The translations under genes were made by a program, and so were the position numbers. DNA of 64,000 nucleotides. Origin: Aurantiochytrium sp. KH105. Its lineage: Eukaryota; Sar; Bigyra; Thraustochytrida; Thraustochytriidae. Location of the stretch: assembly GCA_003116975.1 (NCBI GenBank), contig BGKB01000086.1:62001-126000 (forward strand), in the 5' to 3' direction. Below are positions 10,501 to 18,418 of this stretch, in pieces. The notes below the pieces were generated by a model. That model saw only the letters and a list, made by a program, of their open reading frames with translations, had not been told where the DNA came from and did not search any database. Numbering within the stretch: the stretch's first letter is position 1; every line of letters starts with the position of its first letter.

Positions 10501-10828
10501 CTGTGGCAAGAGGATTGTCTGGCGATAGACGAATCGCTCGACTTGGAGATCGTGAGCGCACGAGGTGCTGGATGCAATGAGAGGCCGGCCCGCGCCCGCT
10601 TCCATTGCAGAACCAATTGCCGGTGGCCACGCACTGCACGAGACTGATACTCTCCGTCACACCGCAGTATGCGCATGCCAGCTCTTCCGGTTCTGCTGCA
10701 TCAGCTTCTGCACCCGACTCGTCTTGGTGCTGGACATCCTGCTCTTGCTCTTGCTGCTGCTGCTGCTGCTCGTTGTAGTCTTGCTCGAACTCCTCCGACA
10801 CAGCCAACGTTGGGGCTGCTTCGGCCAT
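7541..10828 (-). CDS. UPF1: UPF1/RENT1 RNA helicase of nonsense-mediated mRNA decay
   Basis: This encodes 1095 residues; animal UPF1 is about 1120. UPF1 is an ATP-dependent 5'-3' RNA/DNA helicase (superfamily 1) that marks and helps destroy mRNAs with premature stops. The start is the ATG of MAEAAPTL; the frame upstream begins only with GTG. A Gln-rich N-terminus precedes the Cys/His zinc domain (residues about 51-165: CAYCG, WFCNGSG, SHCIQHLVR, CYQC, CRSC), the UPF2-binding region. The helicase core has Walker A GPPGTGKT (418-425), DEATQ Walker B (566-570), and later the VGDHCQLGPVV, QYRMHP, SSVDAFQGREKD and VALTRAKYG motifs. The C-terminal tail has many SQ/TQ dipeptides (PSQSQTQGF, MTQQPMSQPMSQSQS), as in UPF1 phosphorylated by SMG1-type kinases, and ends in an acidic stretch. 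No intron is visible. Confidence 0.97.
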   Translation of the reverse strand: MAEAAPTLAVSEEFEQDYNEQQQQQQEQEQDVQHQDESGAEADAAEPEELACAYCGVTESISLVQCVATGNWFCNGSGRGPASHCIQHLVRSRSPSRAIRLSPDNPLATAIECYQCSMSNVFCLGFVATKGAEGLVVLLCRSCTNSSSLKAEWNVQNWTPLVVDKSLLNWLVPVPTDEEKVNSVTTAQINRMEDLWKSNPGVSLNAAVDEDEDDLEPVQLRYEDGYHYRSVFAALVDLEAEYDREMKSHLSEDGIAVRWKVSEISQRVIAAFSFGALFSESMRVTIGDELKISLSPGTRRAWTCNGTVVAVNEDGDIELELSRKDEAPLHVTQGFSISFVWKPVTFERMSNALKTLAVEDSSLSGYLFHKLLGHDVDDQTLKVDLPARYGVKGLPDLNDSQVSAIQQALTRPLALIQGPPGTGKTVTSATLVYHMVKQNKGAQVLVTAPSNVAVDQLAAKIHQTNLKVVRLAAKSREHLDSSVEHLSLHYVVQHLGGESSLALQRLLKKREDSGNQLSASDQKRLMSLRRSLEREVLRAADVICCTCSGAADPRLAKYKFKHVLLDEATQATEPESLIPIVRGCKQFVLVGDHCQLGPVVVCKKAANAGLNSSLFERLVTLGLRPLRLTVQYRMHPCLSEFPSNTFYEGSLENGVSEAERTPSSVDFPWPRPDKPMMFFSCMGAEELASTGTSYLNRTEAANCERVVTALLNGGAVPAQIGVVTPYEGQRAFLVSELQRGPLPTQTYKEIEISSVDAFQGREKDFIILSCVRSNQKQGIGFLNDPRRLNVALTRAKYGLIILGNPLVLAQRPLWNTLLVHFRDEGVLVEGSLANLTVSAMKFPNAKKYYRDRRQRIFDENSTRAFSGDVSDPFGERAAQANTAPVLDSRHDPRYGGARHQHSAAGPASSATGASGGQPADGRSGASSGAEPAAVTPLAGGPAVNAGPGSAGQGLSEDSSAFGPGPAIPMPAISAPVARYKGFGDFDYVDRPLHAPSHHGNNGVNDVFHHQQQHQHQQHQQQPQQQGHRPPQQPLQQHALPHLHEDMPLTQFGGPSQSQTQGFANMMTQQPMSQPMSQSQSVYKFEDEDDDDSDGE

Positions 10829-11328
10829 CCTCCTCGCCAAGGAGTGCGATTGCGTTCCCAGGCACGCCGGAGCAAGTGCGAGACTGGGCAGGGATGCTGA
10901 CGGCGTCGCCTTTCCGCAATCCACCTCGCCGTCACTTGCGTCGCGTTGCGTCGGCCTTCGCGTCTACAGCGACGGGCAAGAGCTTCTGGCCGCTCAACAC
11001 GCTCTACGACCCGTAGACGGGTCCTGACCCGTGTACGGGTCTCTCCTGTTTTTATAAATTCTTTCCTAGGCCCAGGCCTGGGCCTAGTTTGGAAGGAGTT
11101 TGCAGCGCAAGAACCAACACAGCGTCTTCAAACTCGATAAGAGGCAGCGTTGCCTATACCAACCTTTAACGGTGCCAAACTGTATGTTTCAGTGACGTGA
11201 ACAAAGTCCAGCACAAGCTTCGCATCAGACGACGATGTAACATTTCAGTGCACTTACCAGTGCTTATCTATACAATGATCAAGGTGAGGATCTTGATTTC
11301 CAAGCCAAGTTTCTCCAGTGGGCTGGGC
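10829..11328. promoter_or_regulatory. UPF1 5' region with palindromes
   Basis: This lies between the start of UPF1 and the 3' end of the nuclease-like/kinase gene, both on the minus strand. It holds one CACTTGCG octamer (10933-10940), two adjacent inverted repeats with the same 7-base arm GACCCGT/ACGGGTC (11008-11023 and 11026-11041), an AT-rich TTTATAAATT (about 11050-11059) and a perfect 22-base palindrome at 11066-11087 built on CTAGGCC. No gene is seen. Confidence 0.55.
11008..11087. repeat. Palindrome cluster: two matching inverted repeats plus a 22-base palindrome
   Basis: Two 16-base inverted repeats share identical arms (GACCCGT then ACGGGTC) with two-base centres AG and GT. They are followed 25 bases later by a perfect 22-base palindrome (11066-11087) with arms starting CTAGGCCCAGG. 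The set could be dyad protein-binding sites in the UPF1 promoter or part of the 3' flank of the gene at 11329. Confidence 0.8.
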
Positions 11329-13425
11329 TCACTTTAGTGTGCGTTGGAACGCGCGGGGCGACCGGGACTCTGCTCCTTTCGCGCTGGCCCAAGCTTGGTG
11401 GTCATCACTTGGCCCATCACCCGCGGTCGTCGACTTAGTTTCTATGGTAGTTTCGCACCCGCTGATCCTCGAGGACTGTGCGACACCATCGTGCCAGGAC
11501 CTCTTCTTGTGCAGCGCAGCGCCGTTCTCGGACCGATTGAAGATCGAGCAAAGTACGGCCATCTCGAGCTGGAACTCGTCCGGGTCAGTCGACTCCCACG
11601 CGCTTTCCAGATCGATGATCTTCGCGCCGCGATCCGGGTGGATGACGATATTTCGATCGGCAAGGTCCCCGTGGACGACACCGAGCCGGTGAATGGTCGA
11701 CAGGGCGGCGCGAGCGGACTCAAAGTTGGCGTCGAGAATGTTCAGCTGCTCGCGCCGGTTCACCGCGCCGGTCAACAGCCGCTCCAGAGAGTCGCCCTCG
11801 TCCGTGATGGCCAGGACGTAGGGCAGGACCGCCCACGGACCGGCGTAGATGAGGAAGGGCACCGCGAAGCCTTGCGCCTCACGCAAGAGGCCCGTGTACA
11901 TGCTCCGTTCATTCTGCATCGCCGCCTCGGCGCGTTCGTTCCGCGTCGGGTCGTTGGGAGCAAGATCGTAGACCCAGCGCTTAAAGATCATCTTGAGGCC
12001 CGTCGAGTTGCAACGATCCACGATCGTGCGGTCCGAGCGGCTCAAGCAGACGCAATCCTGCGGTCTCGGGATGGAGAAGGTATCCTCCGAGAGAGGTAGG
12101 AGGTCACGCAAACTCCGTAAAGCCTCGTCGGCTTTGCTGTCCACCGCTTCTTCGTTCCGGCCTGGTCCAGGAAGGAAGGCCTGGACAAACTCTGCAAATT
12201 TGTCGGATACAGTGTGCGCGACCAACTGCCAGTTGCTGCCGAGCGCGCCTCCAGCGAGCATGTCCGCGAAGTCACCCATTGACTTCGAGTTCGAGGCTTT
12301 CATCTTCGCGTACAGAGAGTCGCTTTCCGTCGAGAGGCCCATCCCTGTCGCCGTTTGGTCAAACAGCGCGTGTAAGACGACCGCAAAGTAGGCTCGTCGC
12401 GCCGCGACGCCCTCGTGCCCGTCAACGGCGCTGTAGGGGCTGGAAATGTCCAGCCGACCTCGCGTGTCGCGGCGCAGAAACCACGTCTGGTCGGTAGTGG
12501 ATAGCACGGCGTACTTCAGCCCGGTGTGAATCATGTAGGTGAAGGTCTGCATGATCGGGACGACGTACATGAGCATAGCGATCCCCCTTTCGAAGTCTTC
12601 AAAGCGCTCCCAGAGGTCGTGGAGGCGCAGCTGCGTGAAAATCCGCGAGTTCTCGGGGGCGTCTGATGGGGCAGCGTTCTGGGACATCTGAGACGACTGC
12701 GAGGTCGCACGAACCCTCTTGCCGGCCTTCTTTCTCGCCTCAGAGTCGGCATCTGGCTCGAAGGGGAACACACACGGGGCTTTGTGCACGTGCACGAGGA
12801 ACACGATCGACGGATGATCCGCGGGAGCGGCGCGAAAGGTCGATAGCGCGCCAATACCCTCCTTGTCCGAGGCCCGGCTGGCCCGCGTCCAGGACACGTC
12901 CACACGCGCTCCCAGCCAATCTCCTTCTTCGCGGTCGCTCGTGACCTTCTCGGGGGCGTAAATTTTCTCAAAGTAGCGTTCGATGCCCAGGAAAACCGCC
13001 TGTGACATCCGGCTCAGCGCAAAGGCCTCTGACTTTCCACAGTCGAGCTCCTTGAGCACGCCCCAATCGCCGACGTTCATCTTGATATCTTCGCATTTGC
13101 TCTCGAGATGGTGCAAGCCGACGTCGGCCTCGATTGTAGCCCAGTGCCGCACCTTCGTTGGCGCCAAAAACTTCCGCATCGCATCTTCGGTGTCGATGGA
13201 CCGGACGCTGGACATTCTAGTGGTGCTCGAAAACCTTGGATTCCGGATAACCTCCAACATGAAGTGCTGGTCCAAACAGTCGGAAAGTGGCTTCTCGAGC
13301 ATAGCATTCGCGGAATTGGCCGCGTCGAGCGCAGTGCGAGTCGCGTCGATCACAGCGTCCTTCGCGTCGAGCGCAGTGCGAGTCGCGTCGATCACAGCGT
13401 CCTTCGCTTGCAATGTCTTCTTCAT
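11329..13425 (-). CDS. Composite protein: degenerate nuclease-like region plus C-terminal kinase-like domain (Crinkler-type architecture)
   Basis: This encodes 698 residues from the ATG at 13425. The N-terminus carries a perfect duplication of a 14-residue unit (AKDAVIDATRTALD). A middle region (about 75-400) has segments such as GLKYAVLSTTDQTWFLRR and RRAYFAVVLHALFDQT. I associate these with the REase-fold part of nuclease-kinase composite proteins found among Crinkler-type families; the acidic/Lys catalytic set is not convincing here. The C-terminal 200 residues are kinase-like: catalytic loop VVHGDLADRNIVI, a DLE triplet in place of DFG (IIDLESAW), and an earlier Glu-containing helix (MYTGLLREAQG). 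The last 80 residues look disordered. The role is unknown; related proteins are called effectors in oomycetes but also occur in free-living species. It directly follows the short frame at 13425-13718, overlapping it by one base. Domain assignment is from memory of motifs. Confidence 0.6.
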   Translation of the reverse strand: MKKTLQAKDAVIDATRTALDAKDAVIDATRTALDAANSANAMLEKPLSDCLDQHFMLEVIRNPRFSSTTRMSSVRSIDTEDAMRKFLAPTKVRHWATIEADVGLHHLESKCEDIKMNVGDWGVLKELDCGKSEAFALSRMSQAVFLGIERYFEKIYAPEKVTSDREEGDWLGARVDVSWTRASRASDKEGIGALSTFRAAPADHPSIVFLVHVHKAPCVFPFEPDADSEARKKAGKRVRATSQSSQMSQNAAPSDAPENSRIFTQLRLHDLWERFEDFERGIAMLMYVVPIMQTFTYMIHTGLKYAVLSTTDQTWFLRRDTRGRLDISSPYSAVDGHEGVAARRAYFAVVLHALFDQTATGMGLSTESDSLYAKMKASNSKSMGDFADMLAGGALGSNWQLVAHTVSDKFAEFVQAFLPGPGRNEEAVDSKADEALRSLRDLLPLSEDTFSIPRPQDCVCLSRSDRTIVDRCNSTGLKMIFKRWVYDLAPNDPTRNERAEAAMQNERSMYTGLLREAQGFAVPFLIYAGPWAVLPYVLAITDEGDSLERLLTGAVNRREQLNILDANFESARAALSTIHRLGVVHGDLADRNIVIHPDRGAKIIDLESAWESTDPDEFQLEMAVLCSIFNRSENGAALHKKRSWHDGVAQSSRISGCETTIETKSTTAGDGPSDDHQAWASAKGAESRSPRAFQRTLK
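13323..13406. repeat. Perfect 42-base tandem duplication inside a coding region
   Basis: Two identical 42-base copies lie back to back (13323-13364 and 13365-13406), in frame, each coding for 14 residues of a predicted helix near the N-terminus of the kinase-composite protein. The absence of differences suggests a recent event or ongoing length variation. Confidence 0.95.
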
Positions 13426-13718
13426 CAAAGGAACATCGCATCCTTAAGTCGGCCGTCTATCATGGCAGCATCGCTCTTTGAGAACTTGTCGCGCATCTTC
13501 TGGAATGCTTGGTCCGCCTCGCTGGCCATGGCCAGGGCCGCTTCGGCGTCGCTCAGTTCGACCGTGGTCCAGGCCTCTACTCTCTCCGAGGTTGCGTACG
13601 CCATAAACGCCTCGGGAGACTTGTAAGCATTTCCGGTCTCCTCGTTCGCCGCCTTGGCCTCCTCCTGGACGCGATCCTCGTCGCTCTCCGCGTCGTCGAG
13701 CACCTCGTTCGCCGACAT
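13425..13718 (-). CDS. Short acidic/helical frame overlapping the start of the kinase-composite gene
   Basis: This encodes 97 residues starting MSANEVLDDAESDED and rich in Glu, Ala and Asp, with helical character. Its stop overlaps the ATG of the following frame by one base (TGATG). No homologue is recognised. Because it abuts the next gene exactly and has similar helical, Ala/Lys/Asp composition, it may be the N-terminal part of the same product, expressed through reinitiation, frameshifting or an unrecognised splice; it could also be a damaged gene or a small independent protein. The sequence alone does not decide. Confidence 0.45.
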   Translation of the reverse strand: MSANEVLDDAESDEDRVQEEAKAANEETGNAYKSPEAFMAYATSERVEAWTTVELSDAEAALAMASEADQAFQKMRDKFSKSDAAMIDGRLKDAMFL

Positions 13719-14418
13719 TCTGTCGGTCTGTTTGTCTGTCTGCTCCGTACGTCGGGTCCGCCCGACGGGTCTTTCCCACGCCGCGCCTGCCCGCTGCGCC
13801 TATGCGCCGCGCCTGCGCGCCGCGCCTGCCCGCCCTTTCCCGCCTTGCCCGCCCGCTCGCATCGCTCGTGCGCGCGCGTGCTGTACCCCGCTCGTGCGGA
13901 ATTTTGCGCACGAGGCCTCCCCCGTTCCGGGTCTCCTGCTGCACATGCCAGAGCGACCCCCTTCTCCACTGATCACTGACCTCTGGCGCTGTCTCTCTCG
14001 CCAAGTGGAGACAGCGAGACTTGCACGACAGTAATGGGAATGCCCAGCTGACTGCGGCTGCGGCCGACGGCGATGCGACGCGAGCTCGCGTTTCGCTCCC
14101 CTGCTCGAGAGAAGAGCACGGCGGCAATGACAGCGGGTAGGACGTAGATGTCGTGGCGTATTTGGTCACGAACAGGGAAGCCGGGTGACTCAGAAAGAGC
14201 TTCACGGTGGTCGCTTACCTCGGTGGCTCGATGTACTTTCTGACGTCCCAGGTGTCGCGCTGGGCGTCGACACAGGATGTAGCAAGATTGTCGTTCTTCT
14301 CCATCGACGAGGGGAGACCTGCGACGCCATGCGCAGCCTCGGCAAATCCGCAATTCAGAAGCTAGCTCCCTGTGCAACGAAGGAAACTTGCAAAGCAAAG
14401 AAGATAGACGACAAGAAA
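13719..14418. promoter_or_regulatory. Divergent intergenic region
   Basis: This lies between the short acidic frame (-) and the first SDR gene (+). The left half is CG-rich with CGCGCCTGC-type imperfect repeats (about 13795-13850). The right half is ordinary. The SDR frame is open upstream to 14185 but shows no family similarity before 14419. No other gene is seen. Confidence 0.5.
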
Positions 14419-15426
14419 ATGGGGGGCGCATACGCGAAGCCGAATAAAGAAACGAAATGGTTCTTTAAGGAGCTCGAGGGCGTTCCTGACCTGGCCGGCA
14501 AGGTCATGGTGGTGACAGGCACCACTTCGGGCACCGGGCATGCGCTGGCAGACGCCCTCGCACAGAAGAATGCCAAGCTCGTCATGTTGAACCGCAAGAG
14601 TGAGCGCTCCGAGAAGTGCCTCAAGGAGCTCAAGGAGGCTTACCCAGATGCCGACATTTCCCAGGTCGAGTGCGACCTCATGAGCTTTTCGTCTGTGCGC
14701 GAAGCGGCCAAAAAGGTTGGCGAGACTGTCCCGAAGATCAACAGTCTTGTCCTCAACGCCGGCGTCATGGCTCTCGATGATGTGGCCACGACGGATGGCT
14801 ACGACCAGCAGATGCAGGTGAACGTCATCTCGCACTTTCTCCTCTTCAAGGAGCTCTTTCCCCTCTTGGTCAAGGCGGAGGAGGAGGATGGCCAGGCTCG
14901 TGTGGTTCAGCATTCGAGTGTGGCGCGTCTTGGTTCTCCACTCAAGGACAAATATATGGAAAAGAGAGGCGGTAACCTCGGCGGCAACTCGGCGGGCATG
15001 ATGAACAACGGCCCTCGATGGATTCGGTACCAGCAGACTAAGCTTGCCGTGCAGGTCTCTACGTATGCAATTGCAGACAAAATGGCCGAGATGGGACATC
15101 CCAACATTCTCGCACTTCTCGCGCATCCCGGCCTTGCGGCCACGTCACTGCAGGAGACGACTGTCAAGAATGGAGGCATGGGCAACAGGTTTACCCGTAT
15201 GCTCATGTCCATGTCGCAGTCGCCTCAAGACGGAGCGTGCGGCATCCTGCATGCTTCGGCAGCTCCTGATGTAGAGCAAAAGGGTTTTTACGGTCCTGGC
15301 ACTGGCTACAGCGCATTTAGGGGCCCGGCGGAGTCCATTCCTATTGAGAAAAAGGCTGACAGTGCTGCGCAAAAGGAGCTCTTTTGGGCTAAAATGGAGG
15401 AGGCTGTAGGCCCATTCCAAGGTTAA
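14419..15426 (+). CDS. Short-chain dehydrogenase/reductase, copy 1
   Basis: This encodes 335 residues, the same length as its neighbour at 16466, and the two are roughly four-fifths identical by eye. It has a classical SDR Rossmann fold: TGTTSGTG nucleotide-binding motif (33-40), NAGVMA (113-118), catalytic Ser in QHSSVAR, and Tyr-x-x-x-Lys in RYQQTK (Y204, K208). It therefore reduces or oxidises a carbonyl/alcohol with NAD(P)(H). The overall look is closest to retinol-dehydrogenase/WW-oxidoreductase-like SDRs, but the substrate cannot be read from the sequence. The start is set at MGGAYAKP because it aligns with the start of copy 2. There is no signal peptide and no membrane segment. An AATAAA lies 35 bases after the stop. 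Confidence 0.9.
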   Translation: MGGAYAKPNKETKWFFKELEGVPDLAGKVMVVTGTTSGTGHALADALAQKNAKLVMLNRKSERSEKCLKELKEAYPDADISQVECDLMSFSSVREAAKKVGETVPKINSLVLNAGVMALDDVATTDGYDQQMQVNVISHFLLFKELFPLLVKAEEEDGQARVVQHSSVARLGSPLKDKYMEKRGGNLGGNSAGMMNNGPRWIRYQQTKLAVQVSTYAIADKMAEMGHPNILALLAHPGLAATSLQETTVKNGGMGNRFTRMLMSMSQSPQDGACGILHASAAPDVEQKGFYGPGTGYSAFRGPAESIPIEKKADSAAQKELFWAKMEEAVGPFQG

Positions 15427-15460
15427 CTTCGTCTCAGACTAACTTCAAATGCTCGTAACA

Positions 15461-15466
15461 AATAAA
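15461..15466 (+). terminator. Putative polyadenylation signal AATAAA for SDR copy 1
   Basis: A canonical AATAAA hexamer lies 35 bases after the SDR copy 1 stop codon. Its position is reasonable for a cleavage/polyadenylation signal; usage is not demonstrable from the sequence. Confidence 0.4.
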
Positions 15467-15979
15467 TCTTGGTAGAGATGTTTTGTTGCATGCATTACCA
15501 ACCTCTGCGATTCTCACCAAAAAATCTTGGTACTAGACGTTGTTGTTGTTGCATGTTTTCCCAGCCTTTGCGTTCCGAAAGTGTGCTACCACGGGTTCAA
15601 CAACAATGCACACGCGTACAGGCAAAAGCGATAGTAGTGGTAGTCGGATTTTGGTCAGCTTTGTACAAGTTGAGAGGCGACCGTTCTGAAACATGACCAG
15701 AGGTCAGATGTCCTCGCCAAGGACGACGTAGTGCAATGCTCGATGCACGGCGCCCGCTGCAGACCTCGCGAACAATCTCCATATCTTGAGAAAATGAAGA
15801 AAAAAGGGATTTCGGGGAAGCGCCACAACTCAACCTGCAGCTGCTCTCTCGTTCCTGACTTTAAAAACTGTTCGTAGTAAAGTTTTCTAAACCAGATCGC
15901 AGACCTCAAAGGATAAGTAAGCCCTGGGACATTTTCAGGCGTGGTTTGTCGTCATCTCTGCTCGCCACAGCCAGGCATA

Positions 15980-15993
15980 TAGGCCTAGGCCTA
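15980..15993. promoter_or_regulatory. Overlapping double TAGGCCTA palindrome
   Basis: TAGGCCTAGGCCTA, two 8-base palindromes sharing two bases. The same palindrome recurs at 19898-19905, 28689-28696, 42900-42907 and 48419-48426, always between genes. Function unknown. Confidence 0.55.
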
Positions 15994-16465
15994 CACACGC
16001 CAATGCAATGAATGTTATCAATTTCCCCTTTTGCCCCCCTGAACATTCATTATTCATGGTGACCCTTGCACGGGTCCCAAACACGGTCGTGTCCTGCTCA
16101 ACCTTCCCATTCTACTCAATTTTATTTCATCTCACTTCATTCTTTATTCCACGCCGCAGCTGCGCGGCGTTCAATGGCAGGCACCCACCGCCTCCGCCGC
16201 ACGCCAGACCAGTGCCTTTGCCACTGCCACTGGCATCCAACATGGCCTAGGCCAGGAACGCAGGCTTGTTTCATTCTATCATTCTTTTATAACTTTCATT
16301 CTTCCCGAGGCTCACAGTCGTCAACTTTCTTACTGTTAGCTAAGGTCGGTCACTCGGGTCGCGCAGGCAAGCAAGCAGGCAGTCCCGGAACAGCGAAGCA
16401 GAGCCGAGGCAGAGGCATCAAGAAGCGACAACGCGCGACAAGAAGCGGACGTTCAGGTCAGCAAG

Positions 16466-17473
16466 ATGGGCAGCGGGTACACGAAGCCGGAGAAGGAGAC
16501 CAAGTGGTTCGACAAGGAGCTGCAAGGGATCCCCAGCCTCGACGGCAAGGTCGTGGTCGTGACCGGGACGACCAGCGGAACTGGACGCGTCCTTGCCGAT
16601 GCCTTGGCACAGAAGAATGCCAAGGTCGTAATGCTCAATCGCAAGAGCGAGCGCTCAGAAAAGTGCCTCAAAGAACTCAAAGAAACCTACCCCGAGGCCG
16701 ACATCTCGCAGGTCGAATGTGATCTCATGAGCTTTGCCTCTGTGCGAGAAGCTGCGAAAAAGGTCAACGAGTCGCTGCCCAAGATTAACAGTCTTGTGCT
16801 CAACGCAGGTGTCATGGCTCTTGACGACGTGGCCACGACGGACGGATACGATCAGCAGATGCAGGTGAACGTCCTTTCGCAGTTTCTTCTCTTCAAGGAG
16901 CTCTTTCCCTTGTTGACGAACGCAGAAAGGGAGGACGGTCAGGCCCGTGTCGTGCAGCACTCGAGCATCGCAAGATTTGGCGGTCCTCTGGAGGCCAAGT
17001 ACATGGAGAAGAATGGCGGTGCTCTCGGTGGTAATGCTTCGGGTATGATGATGAACGGCCCACGCTGGAAGCGCTATCAGCAGACCAAGTTGGGCGTGCA
17101 AGTTTCTGCGTATGCAATCGCGGACAAAATGGCGGAGATGGGACACCCCAACATTCTCGCCCTCGTAGCACACCCCGGTCTTTCGGCCACCTCGCTGCAG
17201 GAGACAACGGTGAAGAACGGCGGTATGGGGAACTTTTTCACCAAGATTTTCATGTCCATGTCGCAGTCCCCGCAAGACGGAACGTGTGGCCTCTTGCACG
17301 CCACTGCCGCTACGGATGTGCAGCAAAAGGGTTTTTACGGCCCTGGCGCAAAGGTCACTGCAATGAAGGGTCCTGCGGAGTCAATTCCTGTCGAGAAGAA
17401 GGCCGATGACAAGGATCAGAAGGCGCTCTTCTGGTCCAAGATGGAGGAAGCCTTCGGTGCTTTTGAAGCGTAA
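16466..17473 (+). CDS. Short-chain dehydrogenase/reductase, copy 2
   Basis: This encodes 335 residues with the same motifs as copy 1: TGTTSGTG (33-40), NAG (113-115), Ser in QHSSIAR, Y204 and K208. The two genes lie head to tail and differ mostly in the N-terminal 30 residues, around residues 150-200 and near the C-terminus, which suggests a fairly recent tandem duplication with the core held constant. The N-terminus MGSGYTKP fits a minimal N-myristoylation pattern (Gly2, Thr6); copy 1 has Ala at position 6, so the two may differ in membrane attachment (inference). The start context is GCAAGATGG. An AATAAA lies about 130 bases after the stop. Confidence 0.92.
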   Translation: MGSGYTKPEKETKWFDKELQGIPSLDGKVVVVTGTTSGTGRVLADALAQKNAKVVMLNRKSERSEKCLKELKETYPEADISQVECDLMSFASVREAAKKVNESLPKINSLVLNAGVMALDDVATTDGYDQQMQVNVLSQFLLFKELFPLLTNAEREDGQARVVQHSSIARFGGPLEAKYMEKNGGALGGNASGMMMNGPRWKRYQQTKLGVQVSAYAIADKMAEMGHPNILALVAHPGLSATSLQETTVKNGGMGNFFTKIFMSMSQSPQDGTCGLLHATAATDVQQKGFYGPGAKVTAMKGPAESIPVEKKADDKDQKALFWSKMEEAFGAFEA

Positions 17474-17511
17474 AATCGACCGGGGTCGTCCATCTATCTA
17501 TCGTCCATCCC

Positions 17512-17540
17512 TTGCTTGCTTGCTTGCTTGCTTGCTTGCG
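17512..17540. repeat. (TTGC)n tetranucleotide tract
   Basis: About seven TTGC units in the 3' flank of the second SDR gene. Confidence 0.95.
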
Positions 17541-17602
17541 ACGGAGATTCATTCAGATCACCCAAGATCACGCTCGCTCGCTCGTCGTTCGCCAGATGCA
17601 CT

Positions 17603-17608
17603 AATAAA
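17603..17608 (+). terminator. Putative polyadenylation signal AATAAA for SDR copy 2
   Basis: An AATAAA hexamer about 130 bases after the SDR copy 2 stop, just past a TTGC repeat tract. Candidate only. Confidence 0.35.
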
Positions 17609-18418
17609 ATCATTGTAGTGAATCCTTCTTTCAACCGTTGTTGTCCACCAACCAAAGTCCTGAGGACTTGATCGGCAGCGGCAGCAGGTCTTGTCTCGTC
17701 ATCAGCTGCAGCAGAAGATTCTTGTCCGTGTGCACCGGGGCCTGCTTGCACCGCACCTGCCCAGCTGCTGGCAGGCTAGGGTCCGGTTAGGGTAAGTGTT
17801 TCCCGGGCGTGCTGCAGCGCACGTACTCCCTCTATGCCCCCTCTGCGCCCCGCTGCCACTGCTTCTCTCCTGCATCACCCGCGAGGCCCCGGGGTCTCCC
17901 TGCACCTTATTCTTTACTTGCCGGCGCGGCCAAGCTCGACTTGCGCGGCGGCTGCGCAAGTGCGCATCCGGCGGCGGCGGCCGGCTGCAGGGCCGCGCGC
18001 TGCAAGTGCGGAATGCGCGCGGCTGCAAGTGCGCAAAGCGCGGCGGGGCGCGGGCCGCAAGTGGCGCCGGCGCGCATAGGCGACTTGCAGCGGCGCAGGA
18101 TCGCGCGGCGCGGGCGGCGCGGCGCAAGTGCGGCGCGCGGCGTTTGCGGCAGTGCGGTGCGCGGATAGCGCACTTGCGCGCGCGGATAGCGCACTTGCGC
18201 GGCTGCGGCGCGCGAGGGGCAGTGAGTGGCCTGGCAGGCAGGCGGCAGGCGGCAGGCAGGAGAGGAGAAGAAAGAAAGGAGGGGAGAGAGGCAGGGAGAC
18301 AGACGCGCGGAGCGAGCAGCAGAGCGCGAGCGAGGAAGGCAGCGAGGAGCGGCAGAGCGCGGAGCGGAGAGCGCGAGCGAGGAGCAGGAGCGGCGAGGAG
18401 GTTGAGCGCGTGGGCAGG

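Larger units (their letters stand above)
15427..16465. promoter_or_regulatory. Intergenic region between the two SDR genes
   Basis: Beyond the AATAAA, it contains overlapping TAGGCCTA palindromes (15980-15993) and a GGCCTAGGCC palindrome (16244-16253), about 210 bases upstream of the second SDR start. GCAA-type repeats occur near 16365-16382. No gene is seen. Confidence 0.5.
17474..18418. promoter_or_regulatory. Intergenic region between SDR copy 2 and MPP-beta, with octamer cluster
   Basis: The left part holds the TTGC tract and AATAAA. The right part (about 17930-18240) is very CG-rich, with five exact CGCAAGTG/CACTTGCG octamers (17955, 18056, 18123, 18171, 18192) and several near matches. 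The last two exact copies lie in a direct repeat of GGATAGCGCACTTGCGCG (units starting about 18163 and 18184). This is 220-460 bases before the MPP-beta start. Long open frames across this CG-rich stretch on both strands are composition artefacts. Confidence 0.6.
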
